Of a DNA stretch of 64,000 nucleotides, positions 1 through 7,331 are shown piece by piece (positions within the stretch are counted from its first letter, which is position 1; every line of letters starts with the position of its first letter). The stretch is from Prauserella alba. GTDB lineage: Bacteria > Actinomycetota > Actinomycetes > Mycobacteriales > Pseudonocardiaceae. The notes beneath the pieces are model-generated. The model saw nothing but the letters and a program-made list of their open reading frames with translations, was not told where the DNA came from and ran no database searches. A program made the translations under genes and the position numbers. The stretch is taken from NCBI RefSeq assembly GCF_024171735.1, contig NZ_JAMTCH010000003.1, positions 1,414,841 through 1,478,840 of the forward strand. The letters run 5' to 3'.

Positions 1-172
1 TTTGACGCCGCGTGAGGCGCAGGAGGCCTACGGGTTCGACGTGCCCGCCGAGGCCCACGAGGACATGCGCCGGAAACAGCGTGCCCGCGTGTTCGACGAG
101 CACGGGACGCCGTCCGACGAGGGGTTGCTGGAGTCCCAGGACCACATCGGGGGTCTCGCCCCTCGGCGGTGA
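1..172 (+). CDS. C-terminal part of an unrecognised protein
   Basis: An open frame enters from the left edge and ends at TGA 170-172, giving 56 visible residues that begin LTPREAQEAYGFDVPAEAHE and end GGLAPRR. It is charged and hydrophilic, with no membrane segment and no motif I recognise. Codon third positions are strongly G/C, which fits a real gene. It is followed by a short direct repeat of GGCCGGGTTTC units near 185-225 and then by a lipoprotein gene facing the opposite way. I cannot assign a function. Confidence 0.45.
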   Translation, partial: LTPREAQEAYGFDVPAEAHEDMRRKQRARVFDEHGTPSDEGLLESQDHIGGLAPRR

Positions 173-290
173 CGCGCCTGATCCGGCGGCTGGTTTCCGG
201 CCGGGTTTCGGCCGGGTTTCGGCCATCTGAGATCCATTGTGGATGGTTCGCGGGCCGGTCGGCGTCCGATCGAGCGCGGGACGACGGGTT

Positions 291-782
291 CTAGCCCGCG
301 GCGCAGCTGTGCAGCGGCTGTTTCGTTCGTGCGCAGTACTCTTCGTAGGTTTCGCCGTTGGAGTCACGGAACTCTGGGTCCGAGGGCATCCTGTCCGGGT
401 TGGACGCAGCGGTGCTCGGCCGGTGGACACATGCCTGCGACCGGACGTCCCATGTCCCGTCGTGCTCGAGGCATCGGGCGTACTCGCGTTGGCCCTCGAG
501 CCAGGCTTCGTGGTCCGCGCACACGTCGTAGATCGCCGCGTCCCCTTCGAGGCACTGGTAGCCGGCGGTCGGTGGTGCCCGGGTGCCCTGGGGTGGTGTG
601 GGTACTTCGGCGGTGCGTGCCGCCGCGGTCGTGGCCGGCCGGCCGGGTGTCGACGGTGCGGAGTCCGGCGAGCTGGATGTCGGGTGCTGTGGCGGCGTTT
701 GCGGTGCCTGGTCGGTGGCGTCGGTGCAACCGGCGACGAGCACGGCGAGCACGCACAGGACGGCTGCTGTTGGGCGGTTCAT
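291..782 (-). CDS. Small secreted lipoprotein, unknown function
   Basis: The protein has 163 residues. The start chosen is the ATG at 782, because it begins with MNRP followed by a hydrophobic stretch and the lipobox LVAGC, so Cys 17 should be lipidated and the protein anchored on the outer face of the membrane. An upstream ATG (836) in frame would bury the signal peptide and is rejected. Residues 20-55 are a Pro/Ser/Thr-rich linker. The remaining domain has five cysteines (YQCLEG, VCADHE, ARCLEH, QACVHR, EYCAR, HSCAAG region), suggesting disulfides. I do not recognise the family. Confidence 0.6.
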   Translation of the reverse strand: MNRPTAAVLCVLAVLVAGCTDATDQAPQTPPQHPTSSSPDSAPSTPGRPATTAAARTAEVPTPPQGTRAPPTAGYQCLEGDAAIYDVCADHEAWLEGQREYARCLEHDGTWDVRSQACVHRPSTAASNPDRMPSDPEFRDSNGETYEEYCARTKQPLHSCAAG

Positions 783-1139
783 TCGCCCTCCCCGCTGGGT
801 TGATGCCCCGTGTATCGACGGTGCGAGAGGCTCCATTACAGCTGGTCGGAAAGCTACGTGGTGGTGTTCGACCCGGCCACCGCCTCACGGATCGGACCCC
901 GGTCACGCGGTTCGTACGCAGGCTCGGTCCGGGGGAGCCTGGGCGGGGCCGTGCGTCGCGGGCCTGCGTTGTGCCCATGAGTCGGTTTGTGCGATTCAGC
1001 GCTCGACCTATCGCAGCAGTTTCGGATGACGCGGGGTCCCGTGGGTAATGAAGAGGGGGCGTTCACACCGGTAACGGCCGTATGTCGGTTGCCGCGTTGC
1101 GCGAATGTTGTGCGGGCTGTTCCAGGGCGACAGTAAGAA
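783..1139. other. Intergenic stretch without a recognised gene
   Basis: This 357-base stretch lies between the 5' end of one lipoprotein gene and the 3' end of the next, both on the minus strand. The open frames through it have no ribosome binding site and read as shadows. No strong hairpin, tRNA or repeat was seen. It presumably holds the promoter of the left lipoprotein gene. Confidence 0.4.
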
Positions 1140-1529
1140 TCAAGGCCTGACGGCTGGCATGTTTGACGGGATCGGCTGGCCGCGTGGCACGAGTGCGCGC
1201 CACCCTCCTGTGTTGTATACGGCTACCGCTGTGGCGGTGTCGATGCCATCGATAGCCGCTACCTTCGCAGGTGATGATCCGCCCGAGTTGCCGGAGGCAT
1301 CATCGCACGGTGGGTAGTGCCCTGTTCCGATTCGCCGTGTTTCACTCGCCGGAACAATGCCTGCGTCCGACTCGTATGTGCGCCCGTCGAACCTAACCGA
1401 CAAGGCGCAGACGCTCGACTCACGAGTTGACGATCCTCCGGGCTGGCATGCGGTACCGAAGCACCCGAGTAGCGTCACAGTGATACTGACTGCGAGTAGC
1501 CTGCCGCGCCTTCCAGACATCTTCTCCAC
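1140..1529 (-). CDS. Small lipoprotein, DUF6281-like
   Basis: The protein has 129 residues with an N-terminal signal (KMSGRRGRLLAVSITVTLL) and a lipobox-like FGTAC, so it is probably a surface lipoprotein. The mature part has CALSVRFDGRTYES and a later YPPCDD motif, a pattern I associate with the DUF6281 family of small actinobacterial secreted proteins; that family call comes from memory. A second ATG nine bases in (MSGRRG) is an equally possible start. There is no obvious operon partner; the next feature on the right is the hairpin and tRNA-derived att copy. Confidence 0.55.
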   Translation of the reverse strand: MEKMSGRRGRLLAVSITVTLLGCFGTACQPGGSSTRESSVCALSVRFDGRTYESDAGIVPASETRRIGTGHYPPCDDASGNSGGSSPAKVAAIDGIDTATAVAVYNTGGWRALVPRGQPIPSNMPAVRP

Positions 1530-1833
1530 TCCTCACGCTGCAGGGGGGCCTTGGTGGCATCCCGTCGACCCGGCGTAGCCCGGCCACGCTGGTGTCGAGG
1601 GGAAAACTGCCTCGGGTCCGGTGGCTGATGTTGCCAGGCTTGCCCCGTGATGTTGGGTGAAAGCCCTCTGGGAGGACGCGTCCCGGCCGCCCGCGGACCG
1701 GAGCGCAGGTCGGTTCCGGTCCTCCTCGAGACCTGCCCGTCCGGCGAGGACTTCTCTGCCGGTCAAGGTGCGCTGATGGTGTGTGCGGCCTGCCTCGGTT
1801 CCGTCCGGTGGGTCGCATGCCCGGAACATCGAA

Positions 1834-1865
1834 AAGGGGCCGTCTACCTGCGTAAACGGCCCCTT
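1834..1865. terminator. Hairpin beside the leftmost att copy
   Basis: Arms AAGGGGCCGT and ACGGCCCCTT enclose a 12-base loop. The same hairpin, in the same position relative to the tRNA 3' end, recurs at 4275-4306. On the minus strand it lies just past a tRNA-Pro 3' end, as a tRNA terminator would. This suggests it is the original chromosomal terminator of the tRNA gene. Confidence 0.65.
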
Positions 1866-1907
1866 GCCGGTCGGGCTGACAGGATTTGAACCTGCGACCC
1901 CTTGACC
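1864..1907 (-). repeat. Leftmost copy of the tRNA-Pro 3' end (att-like)
   Basis: Forty-four bases match the att cores at 4305-4348 and 21978-22021. They contain the T-arm and 3' acceptor strand of tRNA-Pro. Together with the hairpin on its left, 1832-1907 is repeated at 4273-4348 (76 bp). This is the footprint of an earlier integration and marks the outer left boundary of the island. The rest of the tRNA is absent, so it is not a functional tRNA gene. Confidence 0.8.
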
Positions 1908-2164
1908 TTGTTCGCGCCTAGCTTGGCCTGCACTGGCGGCGAGCGAGCGTCTCCTGACCAGGCGTTTCGCTGTGGTTGTATGTTGTCGGTTGCTGGCGTC
2001 TACCGGTCGCATGTGACATGAATGTGGCATGCCACGCACGGGGCGGTCGGACGATCAACCTGCGACACCCGCTTTGGCCTCACGCTCTCGTCAGCGTTCC
2101 TTGACAATGGCTATCGCGCGCCGGGGAGGCATTTCCGTCGCTCGCACTGGAGTGGCTATCGCGA

Positions 2165-2749
2165 TCAGCCCTTGTGACGCCATGGAAGCCACCAACCTCG
2201 ACGTGAACGAGGTTCCGCCTCGATAAGCCGTACCGGTTGGCCGAGACCCGTTCGTTGCCATCTCAGACCAGCGGCATCCATGAAAGTCACGTGTAACTCG
2301 CGGCGAGTTGGCTCGTGAATAGGGGAGTTGGCCGTAGCGACTACTGGTTTGCCGTCCAGGTCCGTAACCACTACGCCGTATGTCTTGGACTCCCCGGCGG
2401 CAAGCACGAGCACCGGGTCGGTCGTGCCCTTGCTGGGTAAACCTTGCACGTTCGGGTCCTCGTAGTACACGACGAAATCAACGTCCACGTCGAATATAGG
2501 TGCTGTGCTGTAGTTGGTGATCGATAGGCCAACGTGGCGTCCTCCCCTTGTCGTCGGTGGTGAAACGACGATTAGCCGAGCCTGCGCCATGTCGCGGTCC
2601 TTACGTTCCGCATCGGCATGGCGTGAGTCGCGGTGGGAGATGAATAAGGCGACTGCGACAGCGGCGCCCGTGAATATTGCGCTCCCTACTGTTCCGACAG
2701 CCGTAGCTACGTCGATGGTCGTAATTGGATCTGGTGGAGACGCAGACAT
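2165..2749 (-). CDS. Single-pass membrane protein, unknown
   Basis: The protein has 194 residues. Residues about 15-40 (TAVGTVGSAIFTGAAVAVAL) form one membrane segment, followed by a basic, charged cytoplasmic stretch (SHRDSRHADAERKDRD). The rest is a beta-rich soluble domain with VGLSITNYSTAPIFDVDVDF, resembling the immunoglobulin-like domains found behind a membrane anchor in many small actinobacterial proteins. The C-terminus is basic (RRGWWLPWRHKG). A GTG immediately upstream of the chosen ATG is also possible. Function unknown; it sits alone inside the remnant element. Confidence 0.6.
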   Translation of the reverse strand: MSASPPDPITTIDVATAVGTVGSAIFTGAAVAVALFISHRDSRHADAERKDRDMAQARLIVVSPPTTRGGRHVGLSITNYSTAPIFDVDVDFVVYYEDPNVQGLPSKGTTDPVLVLAAGESKTYGVVVTDLDGKPVVATANSPIHEPTRRELHVTFMDAAGLRWQRTGLGQPVRLIEAEPRSRRGWWLPWRHKG

Positions 2750-2797
2750 CACCGCAGCTTAAGGCCCGCGACAAGTAGCTTCTTCACACGAGGCTGG

Positions 2798-2946
2798 GTG
2801 CTGGTCCATCCCGTCGCCTGATGGCGTCTCGATCACGTCGTGTCAAGGCCGCAACCGCTGACGGCTGCTGGCGCGTGTGAGATCCAGGCTTGCGGCCTTG
2901 ATGCGGCGTGATAGCCATCAGGTCAGGCGACGGGATGGACCAGCAC
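2798..2946. repeat. Long imperfect palindrome (possible MITE or structured RNA)
   Basis: The outer left arm (2798-2825, GTGCTGGTCCATCCCGTCGC then CTGATGGC) is the reverse complement of 2914-2946 apart from a 4-base insertion. A second inner pair (ATCACGTCGTGTCAAGGCCGCAA-like at 2832-2853 against 2891-2913) extends the stem, leaving about 37 bases in the loop. Nothing here looks coding. It could be a small non-autonomous transposable element or a very long hairpin. Confidence 0.7.
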
Positions 2947-3002
2947 TCGCCGGGCCGGCACCCGTCAGCGCTGCCGCTACGCACCTCGGGCCCATCCCGG
3001 AG

Positions 3003-3080
3003 CCTGCCCGCCCGGCGAGGGCTTCTGTTTCTTCTGGTCAACGCGTGCCGATGGTGTGTGCGGCCTGCCTCGGCTCCGGC
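3003..3080. repeat. Diverged copy of the 1732-1803 sequence
   Basis: CCTGCCC-CCGGCGAGG-CTTCT and, after a small gap, GATGGTGTGTGCGGCCTGCC followed by TCGG occur both here and at 1732-1803, outside the leftmost att. The two copies lie on either side of the left att boundary. The function is unknown; it may be an old duplication or a common intergenic family. Confidence 0.5.
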
Positions 3081-3304
3081 CGATGCGCGCGGGGACCGGC
3101 CGCCAGGCCGCATGCCCCGCGCGCAGGCTCGGTCGGAGCAGGAAGGGCGAGGCCGCGCGGCGCCGTCAGGCGCCGCCTTGAACAAGAAGAGAAAGTCTGA
3201 ACACAGCCTCTACGGCGGGCTGTGGCGCTCCCTCGAACGGAGTGGTTCGGGCCTGTGCAGAGTGCGTCTGATGCGGTGCCAGTGAAGGGCGCGAACGGGA
3301 CGAA

Positions 3305-3338
3305 AAAGAGCCCCGATCCTCGCGGCTCGGGGCTCTTT
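3305..3338 (-). terminator. Terminator of the DUF5753-DUF397 pair
   Basis: Twelve-base arms AAAGAGCCCCGA and TCGGGGCTCTTT surround a 10-base loop, with A/T runs on both sides. It lies 19 bases beyond the stop of the DUF397 gene on the minus strand. Confidence 0.85.
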
Positions 3339-3356
3339 GAACGAAGCGGGTCGGGT

Positions 3357-3560
3357 CTACCTCGGGATCTCGAACTGGCCATCCTTGGCTCCGGCAATGA
3401 AGGCATCCCACTCACTCGCTGTGAACTTGACCGAGCCCAGCTCCGGGGCCTTGCTGTTGCGGACTTCGACGCCGTCGGTCTCGGTGAGCCGCGCCTCGAG
3501 GCAGTTACCGCCGCCGTCGGAGTACGAACTCTTCTTCCATTGGTGATCGAGCATGGTCAC
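3357..3560 (-). CDS. DUF397 family protein
   Basis: The protein has 67 residues with the family hallmarks: WKKSSYSDGGGNCLEA at residues 8-23 and VEVRNSKAPELGSVKFTASE near the middle, ending in a WDAFIAGAKDG helix. DUF397 proteins are encoded directly downstream of XRE/DUF5753 regulators in actinobacteria (BldB-like or toxin-antitoxin-like partners of the regulator). Here the DUF397 start (ATG 3560) overlaps the stop of the upstream regulator by four bases, and a strong terminator follows. The pair is typical, but the regulator partner is truncated. Confidence 0.9.
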   Translation of the reverse strand: MTMLDHQWKKSSYSDGGGNCLEARLTETDGVEVRNSKAPELGSVKFTASEWDAFIAGAKDGQFEIPR

Positions 3561-4204
3561 TCACCCTTCAGTTCTGTCGCTCGCCGAGCGATCATCTCGC
3601 GCGATGCACTCGGGCTCAATGCCGTGGCGCGGACGTCGTCAATCGTCCTTGTGAGGCCGTTCACGACGTCCGGGTCGTCATAGTAAAGGCCCTGCTGGAT
3701 GGTGTCTTGATATCCAACGGTGGGCCAGCCAGCGAACGCGAGCAGGTGAAAGCTGGTCCCCAGCCCGCTGTGTGCACCCGCTGTGAACGGCAGAATTTGT
3801 ACCGTGACGTTGCCTGGAGGTCCGGCTAAGTACTCAAGTTGGCCTCGGAGGACGTCGGGGCCGCCGATTTGCCCGTAAAGGACGGCCTCACTGAGGATCG
3901 CCCACAGCTCCAAGGACCCGTTCTGGACGCGTTCTTGGCGACGCTCCCGCAGCGCTAGTCGACGCTCCAGCTGCTCAGATGGCACGTCCACGCGGGAGGT
4001 CATGAGGGCAGCGGAGTAGTCCCGGGTCTGCAGCAAGCCAGGGACAAGATCGATGGTCCAAGAGTCGATCCGTGTGGCCTCGCTTTCGAGGTCCAGGTGA
4101 TACGCGAGTGCTTCGCTCCAGTCCGGGCCGATGAACTCCGTCCACCAGACGGGGCGTGCTCGACCTGCGACGGACGAAGCTGTTGGACGAGCTGGATGCG
4201 GCAT
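3557..4204 (-). pseudogene. DUF5753 regulator lacking its HTH domain
   Basis: From ATG 4204 the protein has 215 residues. It covers the DUF5753 domain (WTEFIGPDWSEALAYHLDLE, then SWTIDLVPGLLQT, QILPFTAGAH and YYDDPDVV), normally the C-terminal two-thirds of a roughly 280-residue XRE regulator. The N-terminal helix-turn-helix is missing: upstream sequence runs straight into the arm-like site, the hairpin and the tRNA-derived att copy. The frame stays open through att (to 4375) but encodes no HTH there. It was most likely truncated when the remnant element lost its right end or the next element integrated. DNA binding should be lost. Confidence 0.75.
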
Positions 4205-4274
4205 GAGGGGCGACCCCGGGCGTGTGTCATGAATGTGACATGCCCCGGGGTCGGCTGCGTTCAGGGCAATGAAA

Positions 4275-4306
4275 AAGGGGCCGTCTACCTGCGTAAACGG
4301 CCCCTT
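4275..4306. terminator. Second copy of the att-side hairpin
   Basis: It has the same AAGGGGCCGT/ACGGCCCCTT hairpin as 1834-1865, directly left of the AICE attL core. With the core it forms a 76-bp direct repeat (4273-4348) of 1832-1907. Confidence 0.65.
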
Positions 4307-4353
4307 GCCGGTCGGGCTGACAGGATTTGAACCTGCGACCCCTTGACCCCCAG
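4305..4353. repeat. attL core of the AICE
   Basis: The 49 bases are identical to 21978-22026, where they are the 3' half of the intact tRNA-Pro gene. The identity ends within the anticodon stem-loop (after CCCCCAG), which is usual for tyrosine-recombinase integration into tRNA genes: the element end restores the tRNA. Confidence 0.9.
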
Positions 4354-4450
4354 GCACCTGAGGGGTCAAAAACACCAGGTCAGAGCCCGTTTGTGCGCGT
4401 CACTCACGTCCATGAGTGTCCGTGTACGTCCGCGGCTTTCTGCCCCTGTC

Positions 4451-4469
4451 GTCACTCAGATAGTCACTC
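4451..4469 (+). promoter_or_regulatory. Left integrase arm-type site
   Basis: GTCACTCAGATAGTCACTC is repeated exactly at 21894-21912, just inside the other end of the element. Each copy contains two GTCACTC units 12 bases apart. A further GTCACTCAC lies at 4399-4407. The position, about 100 bases inside the core, fits integrase arm binding; this is an inference. Confidence 0.6.
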
Positions 4470-4582
4470 AGGAGAGTTGAGGCCACGGCACGAGGACCTC
4501 CGCTCAAATGCTTAGTCCCATGCGTCGAGAGAACACTGGTTCCCCGTCTTTCGGCGCGTAGGACGCGGGGCTGAGCGTTGCT

Positions 4583-5104
4583 CTACTCGGACGACACCCG
4601 GCGCGCCACCCGCACGATCCGGGACACGCTCGGCTGTGGCGGGCTGAAGTCGTCGCCGGTGATCGTGGTGACCTCGCTGACGGTGAACTCCGGAGGTAGG
4701 CGGCTGAAGTCGGAGTGCTGGCCGGTGGCGAGCACGGCCGTGCGGAACGAGAGCTGCGGTAGCAGGTCGATGAGCGATTCGGTCACGACGTTGGGCAGGT
4801 TGCCGATCAGCACGTCGTAGTGGAGTTCTTGCGCGATCTGCAAGGCATCGCCTTGGAGCACGTCTGCGTGTGGCACTTCCCGCCGGAGCGCGTCGATCAG
4901 CCGCGTGTCGAGTTCCACGACGGTCAGGCTCGCGCACGGCGGCATGTTGCGCGCGACTGTGCCCGCTCCCGCTCCGACTTCGAGAACCGCGTCGCTCGGT
5001 CGAATGTCGGCTGCGGCGAAGAGCAGGTTCAACTTGCTCGTCGAGACCAGGAAGTACTGCTCGAAAGCCGGGTCGGCCAAGGCGTGTAGTTCGTCCCTGT
5101 TCAC
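4583..5104 (-). CDS. SAM-dependent methyltransferase, KsgA/Erm-like
   Basis: The protein has 173 residues. It shows a class I methyltransferase core: VLEVGAGAGTVARN (SAM motif I, residues about 40-53), the acidic end of strand beta2 in VVELDTRLIDAL, the DVLQGDAL motif and IGNLPN at about 110, close to the N-L-P-Y/F motif of rRNA adenine dimethylases. It is shorter than KsgA/Erm (about 260-280) because the C-terminal rRNA-binding domain is absent, so the substrate is uncertain. Its ATG overlaps the stop of the upstream XRE gene by four bases, so the two are cotranslated. AICEs and Streptomyces genomes often pair such a methyltransferase with an XRE/TPR regulator. Confidence 0.75.
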   Translation of the reverse strand: MNRDELHALADPAFEQYFLVSTSKLNLLFAAADIRPSDAVLEVGAGAGTVARNMPPCASLTVVELDTRLIDALRREVPHADVLQGDALQIAQELHYDVLIGNLPNVVTESLIDLLPQLSFRTAVLATGQHSDFSRLPPEFTVSEVTTITGDDFSPPQPSVSRIVRVARRVSSE

Positions 5105-6315
5105 AGGACCTCCAATGCATCCGCGTCGTCCAACGCGATACCGAGCTTCGCGATTCCGGTTTGTATTCCGTCGGGAACCTTCTGTGGCCCGCTGGCAATC
5201 GTCGCGATCGATTCCCGGATGAGCACCTTGGTGCGTGTCGATTCAACTTGTGGAATGAGCGGAAGCAACGTGTTGATTGTCTGTTCTGCTTCTCTCCAGG
5301 AAGACGCGCCTATCTGAGCCTGTAGCAGGTAGGCGCGGTGGAGGTACTGGCTCCGCATCTCATTCGGGTCAGTTGCTTCGACGGAATGCTCGAATTCCGG
5401 CAGCGCCGCACCACTGGGGCGCAGTGCATCGGTAGCCATCGCTTTGTGCCACGCAAGTTCCCGTTCGTCGATCCACCATGCCCACGGCGGATCGTCGTCG
5501 CCGACACCTTCGAGGTAGAGCGACATTATTTCGTCAAACAAGGGCAGCGCGCCTGCATCGCCCGCCTGCGCTAGCGCGCGGGCCTTTCGGGTGAGGAACA
5601 GGGCACGCAGCCGAGGCGAGAGGTCGAAGCCGTTCAGCACACGATTCGCGAGCTGCAGCGCTTCGTTCGGGCGGCCCATGGCGCCAGCGTGCATGCTCGC
5701 GTTCTGCAGCGTCAGAAGCTCGATACTTCGGTCCCCGGCGAGCTGCGTGTAGTACAGCGCCTCTTGGTTCAGCTTGCGTACCAGGTCGTGCCGTTCGGCG
5801 TCGTACGCTAGCCAGCCGCCCAACTCCGCGATCTCACCTGTAACCGCCTGTAAGTCACGCTCGATGCTCGGGTCGTATGCACCGGTACCCAGCAGGTCTT
5901 TGAGCGATTTGAAGTATCGGACGGCCATCGGCACGATGTCGGCCGCGCCAAACCGGTTGTCGAGCGCGACGAGGTGGCCGAGATAGCCGCGGGCGGATTC
6001 GAGGAAGGCGTCGTCGCCGTACTCGGCGACGCTCGGCAGCGCCCGGGGAATGGCTAGGGGCGTCGAGGGTGGTTCTTCCTCCGCAATGCCAAGTGCTGCG
6101 GGCGACATCTCGAAGACGGCGCACAGTTCGTCCTGCCAGTCGGTGGGCCGTCGCCTGCCGTTCTTCCAGTCCTGGAACATGCGCTTCAGGCTTTCCGGCT
6201 TCGGCGGCATGCCGTTACCGAGTTCAATGCGTGCAGCCGCCAGGCGTTGACACACTTCGGGAATTGACCAGTCCTTAGCGATGCGCGCTCGCTCCAGCTT
6301 CGACGGTTCCCCCAA
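5101..6315 (-). CDS. XRE-family regulator with TPR-like C-terminus
   Basis: The protein has 404 residues. Residues about 8-70 look like a divergent helix-turn-helix (WSIPEVCQRLAAARIELGNG then LKRMFQDWKNGRRRPTDWQD). Residues 110-400 are helical repeats with YYTQLAGDRS, ASMHAGAMGRPNEALQLANR and AREALAQAG-type segments, typical of TPR sensor domains of large actinobacterial XRE regulators. The start chosen is TTG 6315 with an AGGGGG ribosome binding site on the minus strand. The first upstream feature is a perfect 11-bp-arm palindrome at 6354-6387, likely its own operator. It is cotranscribed with the methyltransferase. Confidence 0.8.
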   Translation of the reverse strand: MGEPSKLERARIAKDWSIPEVCQRLAAARIELGNGMPPKPESLKRMFQDWKNGRRRPTDWQDELCAVFEMSPAALGIAEEEPPSTPLAIPRALPSVAEYGDDAFLESARGYLGHLVALDNRFGAADIVPMAVRYFKSLKDLLGTGAYDPSIERDLQAVTGEIAELGGWLAYDAERHDLVRKLNQEALYYTQLAGDRSIELLTLQNASMHAGAMGRPNEALQLANRVLNGFDLSPRLRALFLTRKARALAQAGDAGALPLFDEIMSLYLEGVGDDDPPWAWWIDERELAWHKAMATDALRPSGAALPEFEHSVEATDPNEMRSQYLHRAYLLQAQIGASSWREAEQTINTLLPLIPQVESTRTKVLIRESIATIASGPQKVPDGIQTGIAKLGIALDDADALEVL

Positions 6316-6353
6316 CTGACGCCCCCTACGTCGCCTTTTCCCTGGTCAGGTGG

Positions 6354-6387
6354 GGGTGACTCGAAGCAAGGCTCAATCGAGTCACCC
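6354..6387. promoter_or_regulatory. Palindromic operator upstream of the XRE gene
   Basis: GGGTGACTCGA and its exact complement TCGAGTCACCC are separated by 12 bases, 39 bases upstream of the TTG start of the XRE regulator. I infer autoregulation. Confidence 0.6.
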
Positions 6388-6562
6388 TCTGATCATCTAC
6401 CGACACCGCTTGTTCTCGCCGATTCTTGTTGTCAACGGCAGCGACGCCGCGGAAGCCACTAGGCAAGGAGGAAGTCGTGGGGAATGCACGGTCGACCGGT
6501 ATGGGAGGGCGGATCAACAACGAGGGCTGCGAAGTTCGTGGTTGCAATCGGTGCCGTGCCCT

Positions 6563-6931
6563 TCACTCGGCGGATGACGAAGTCGTTTCCGAGCTGCTCT
6601 CGATGCCAGAGACCCGGCGCTCAAGTTCGGTCACGGCGCCCTGGAGTTTCGCCACGGTCTCGCGTAGCTCGGACAATGACGCGGACGGTTTCGCCTCGGG
6701 CAGCGGGTCGGCAACAAAGACTCCGACCGATCCGCGGGACAGGAGCCAGCCCTCATCCCGGAGAACGCCGACAGCGCGCTGCAGTGTCGGGAGCGATACG
6801 TCGTACTGCTCGGCGAGAACTCGATTGCTTGGTAGCTGCTCTCCCGGAGTCCAGTGACCAGCGATAACAGCGTCTCGCATTAACGCAGCAACTCGCTCGA
6901 ACGGGGCCAGGCCAGGCAGTCCACTTTCCAT
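6563..6931 (-). CDS. GntR-family repressor (KorSA-like role)
   Basis: The protein has 122 residues. Residues 12-75 are the winged HTH of the GntR family (FERVAALMRDAVIAGHWTPG, LPSNRVLAEQYDVSLPTLQR, GWLLSRGSVGVFV). The C-terminal tail of about 45 residues is a predicted coiled coil (LSELRETVAKLQGAVTELER) instead of a ligand-binding domain. In the well-studied AICE pSAM2 a GntR protein (KorSA) represses the activator of excision and replication; this gene occupies the equivalent place. The divergent intergenic region carries a 34-bp palindrome and extra half-sites, so it probably represses both itself and the long rightward operon. Confidence 0.85.
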   Translation of the reverse strand: MESGLPGLAPFERVAALMRDAVIAGHWTPGEQLPSNRVLAEQYDVSLPTLQRAVGVLRDEGWLLSRGSVGVFVADPLPEAKPSASLSELRETVAKLQGAVTELERRVSGIESSSETTSSSAE

Positions 6932-6994
6932 GCCGCGAGCATACCGACCTGACCAACCCTGACCAACGAATCACCCGGAAAGAGCAGTGACTAT

Positions 6995-7028
6995 GTGACC
7001 AAAGCTGACTAATGTCAGCATTGGTCAC
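6995..7028. promoter_or_regulatory. 34-bp palindromic GntR operator
   Basis: GTGACCAA-A-GCTGAC-TAAT-GTCAGC-A-TTGGTCAC is a near-perfect palindrome. Two further TGACCAA half-sites lie at 6950-6956 and 6960-6966, next to the gntR start. It sits 18 bases before the ATG at 7047, so binding should block the rightward promoter. Confidence 0.8.
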
Positions 7029-7046
7029 ACGGACTGGAGGAAACGA

Positions 7047-7331
7047 ATGAGGACGGCACGGATCACGGACCGGACCGCGCGTGAAGCGGTCGAGTTCGCG
7101 ACTGATGACTACATCTCCGCAGTTCAGGAAGAAGAGCTAGCGATGGATGAGCGCGACGAAGCGGACCGCGTCGTTAGCGAGGCTCTGCCGAACATCGCCG
7201 GGACGGCCCGTCGGTTCTCGCGCCGGATTGAACTGGGGGATTCGAGGCGGCGGATCGTGCGACTTCGACCCGTGAGGCGGTCGCACGATCCGCACACCAC
7301 CCGCCCGTTGACTGGCGAGGAGGCCGCGTGA
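7047..7331 (+). CDS. Hypothetical protein, first gene of the AICE operon
   Basis: The protein has 94 residues, preceded by a GGAGG ribosome binding site six bases before the ATG. The first half is acidic and helical (TAREAVEFATDDYISAVQEE), the second half basic (RRFSRRIELGDSRRRIVRLR). I see no known domain. Its stop overlaps the start of the Nudix gene, so the two are translationally coupled, and it is the first gene after the GntR operator. In pSAM2 the activator Pra lies in an equivalent place, but I see no sequence reason to equate them. Confidence 0.65.
   Translation: MRTARITDRTAREAVEFATDDYISAVQEEELAMDERDEADRVVSEALPNIAGTARRFSRRIELGDSRRRIVRLRPVRRSHDPHTTRPLTGEEAA

Larger units (their letters stand above)
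1864..4304. mobile_element. Remnant of an older tRNA-Pro-integrated element
   Basis: The segment is bounded by two direct copies of the tRNA-Pro 3' end plus hairpin. It carries its own pair of near-identical internal sites (GTGACATGAATGTGGCATGCC at 2013-2033 and a two-mismatch copy ending at 4244), placed about where integrase arm sites sit in the neighbouring complete element. No integrase, excisionase or transfer gene survives. The content is a membrane protein, a DUF397 gene and a regulator truncated at the right att. I infer a deletion derivative of an AICE. Confidence 0.65.

Noticed and set aside
1533-2039. 168-codon minus-strand frame across the leftmost att
   Set aside because: It reads through the hairpin and the tRNA 3' end, which are RNA-coding or regulatory; no family features.
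6477-6857. Plus-strand frame with a good AAGGAGG site and GTG start
   Set aside because: It runs antisense through most of the gntR gene and its product has no family-like features after about 30 residues; the RBS may belong to a very short peptide or be chance.
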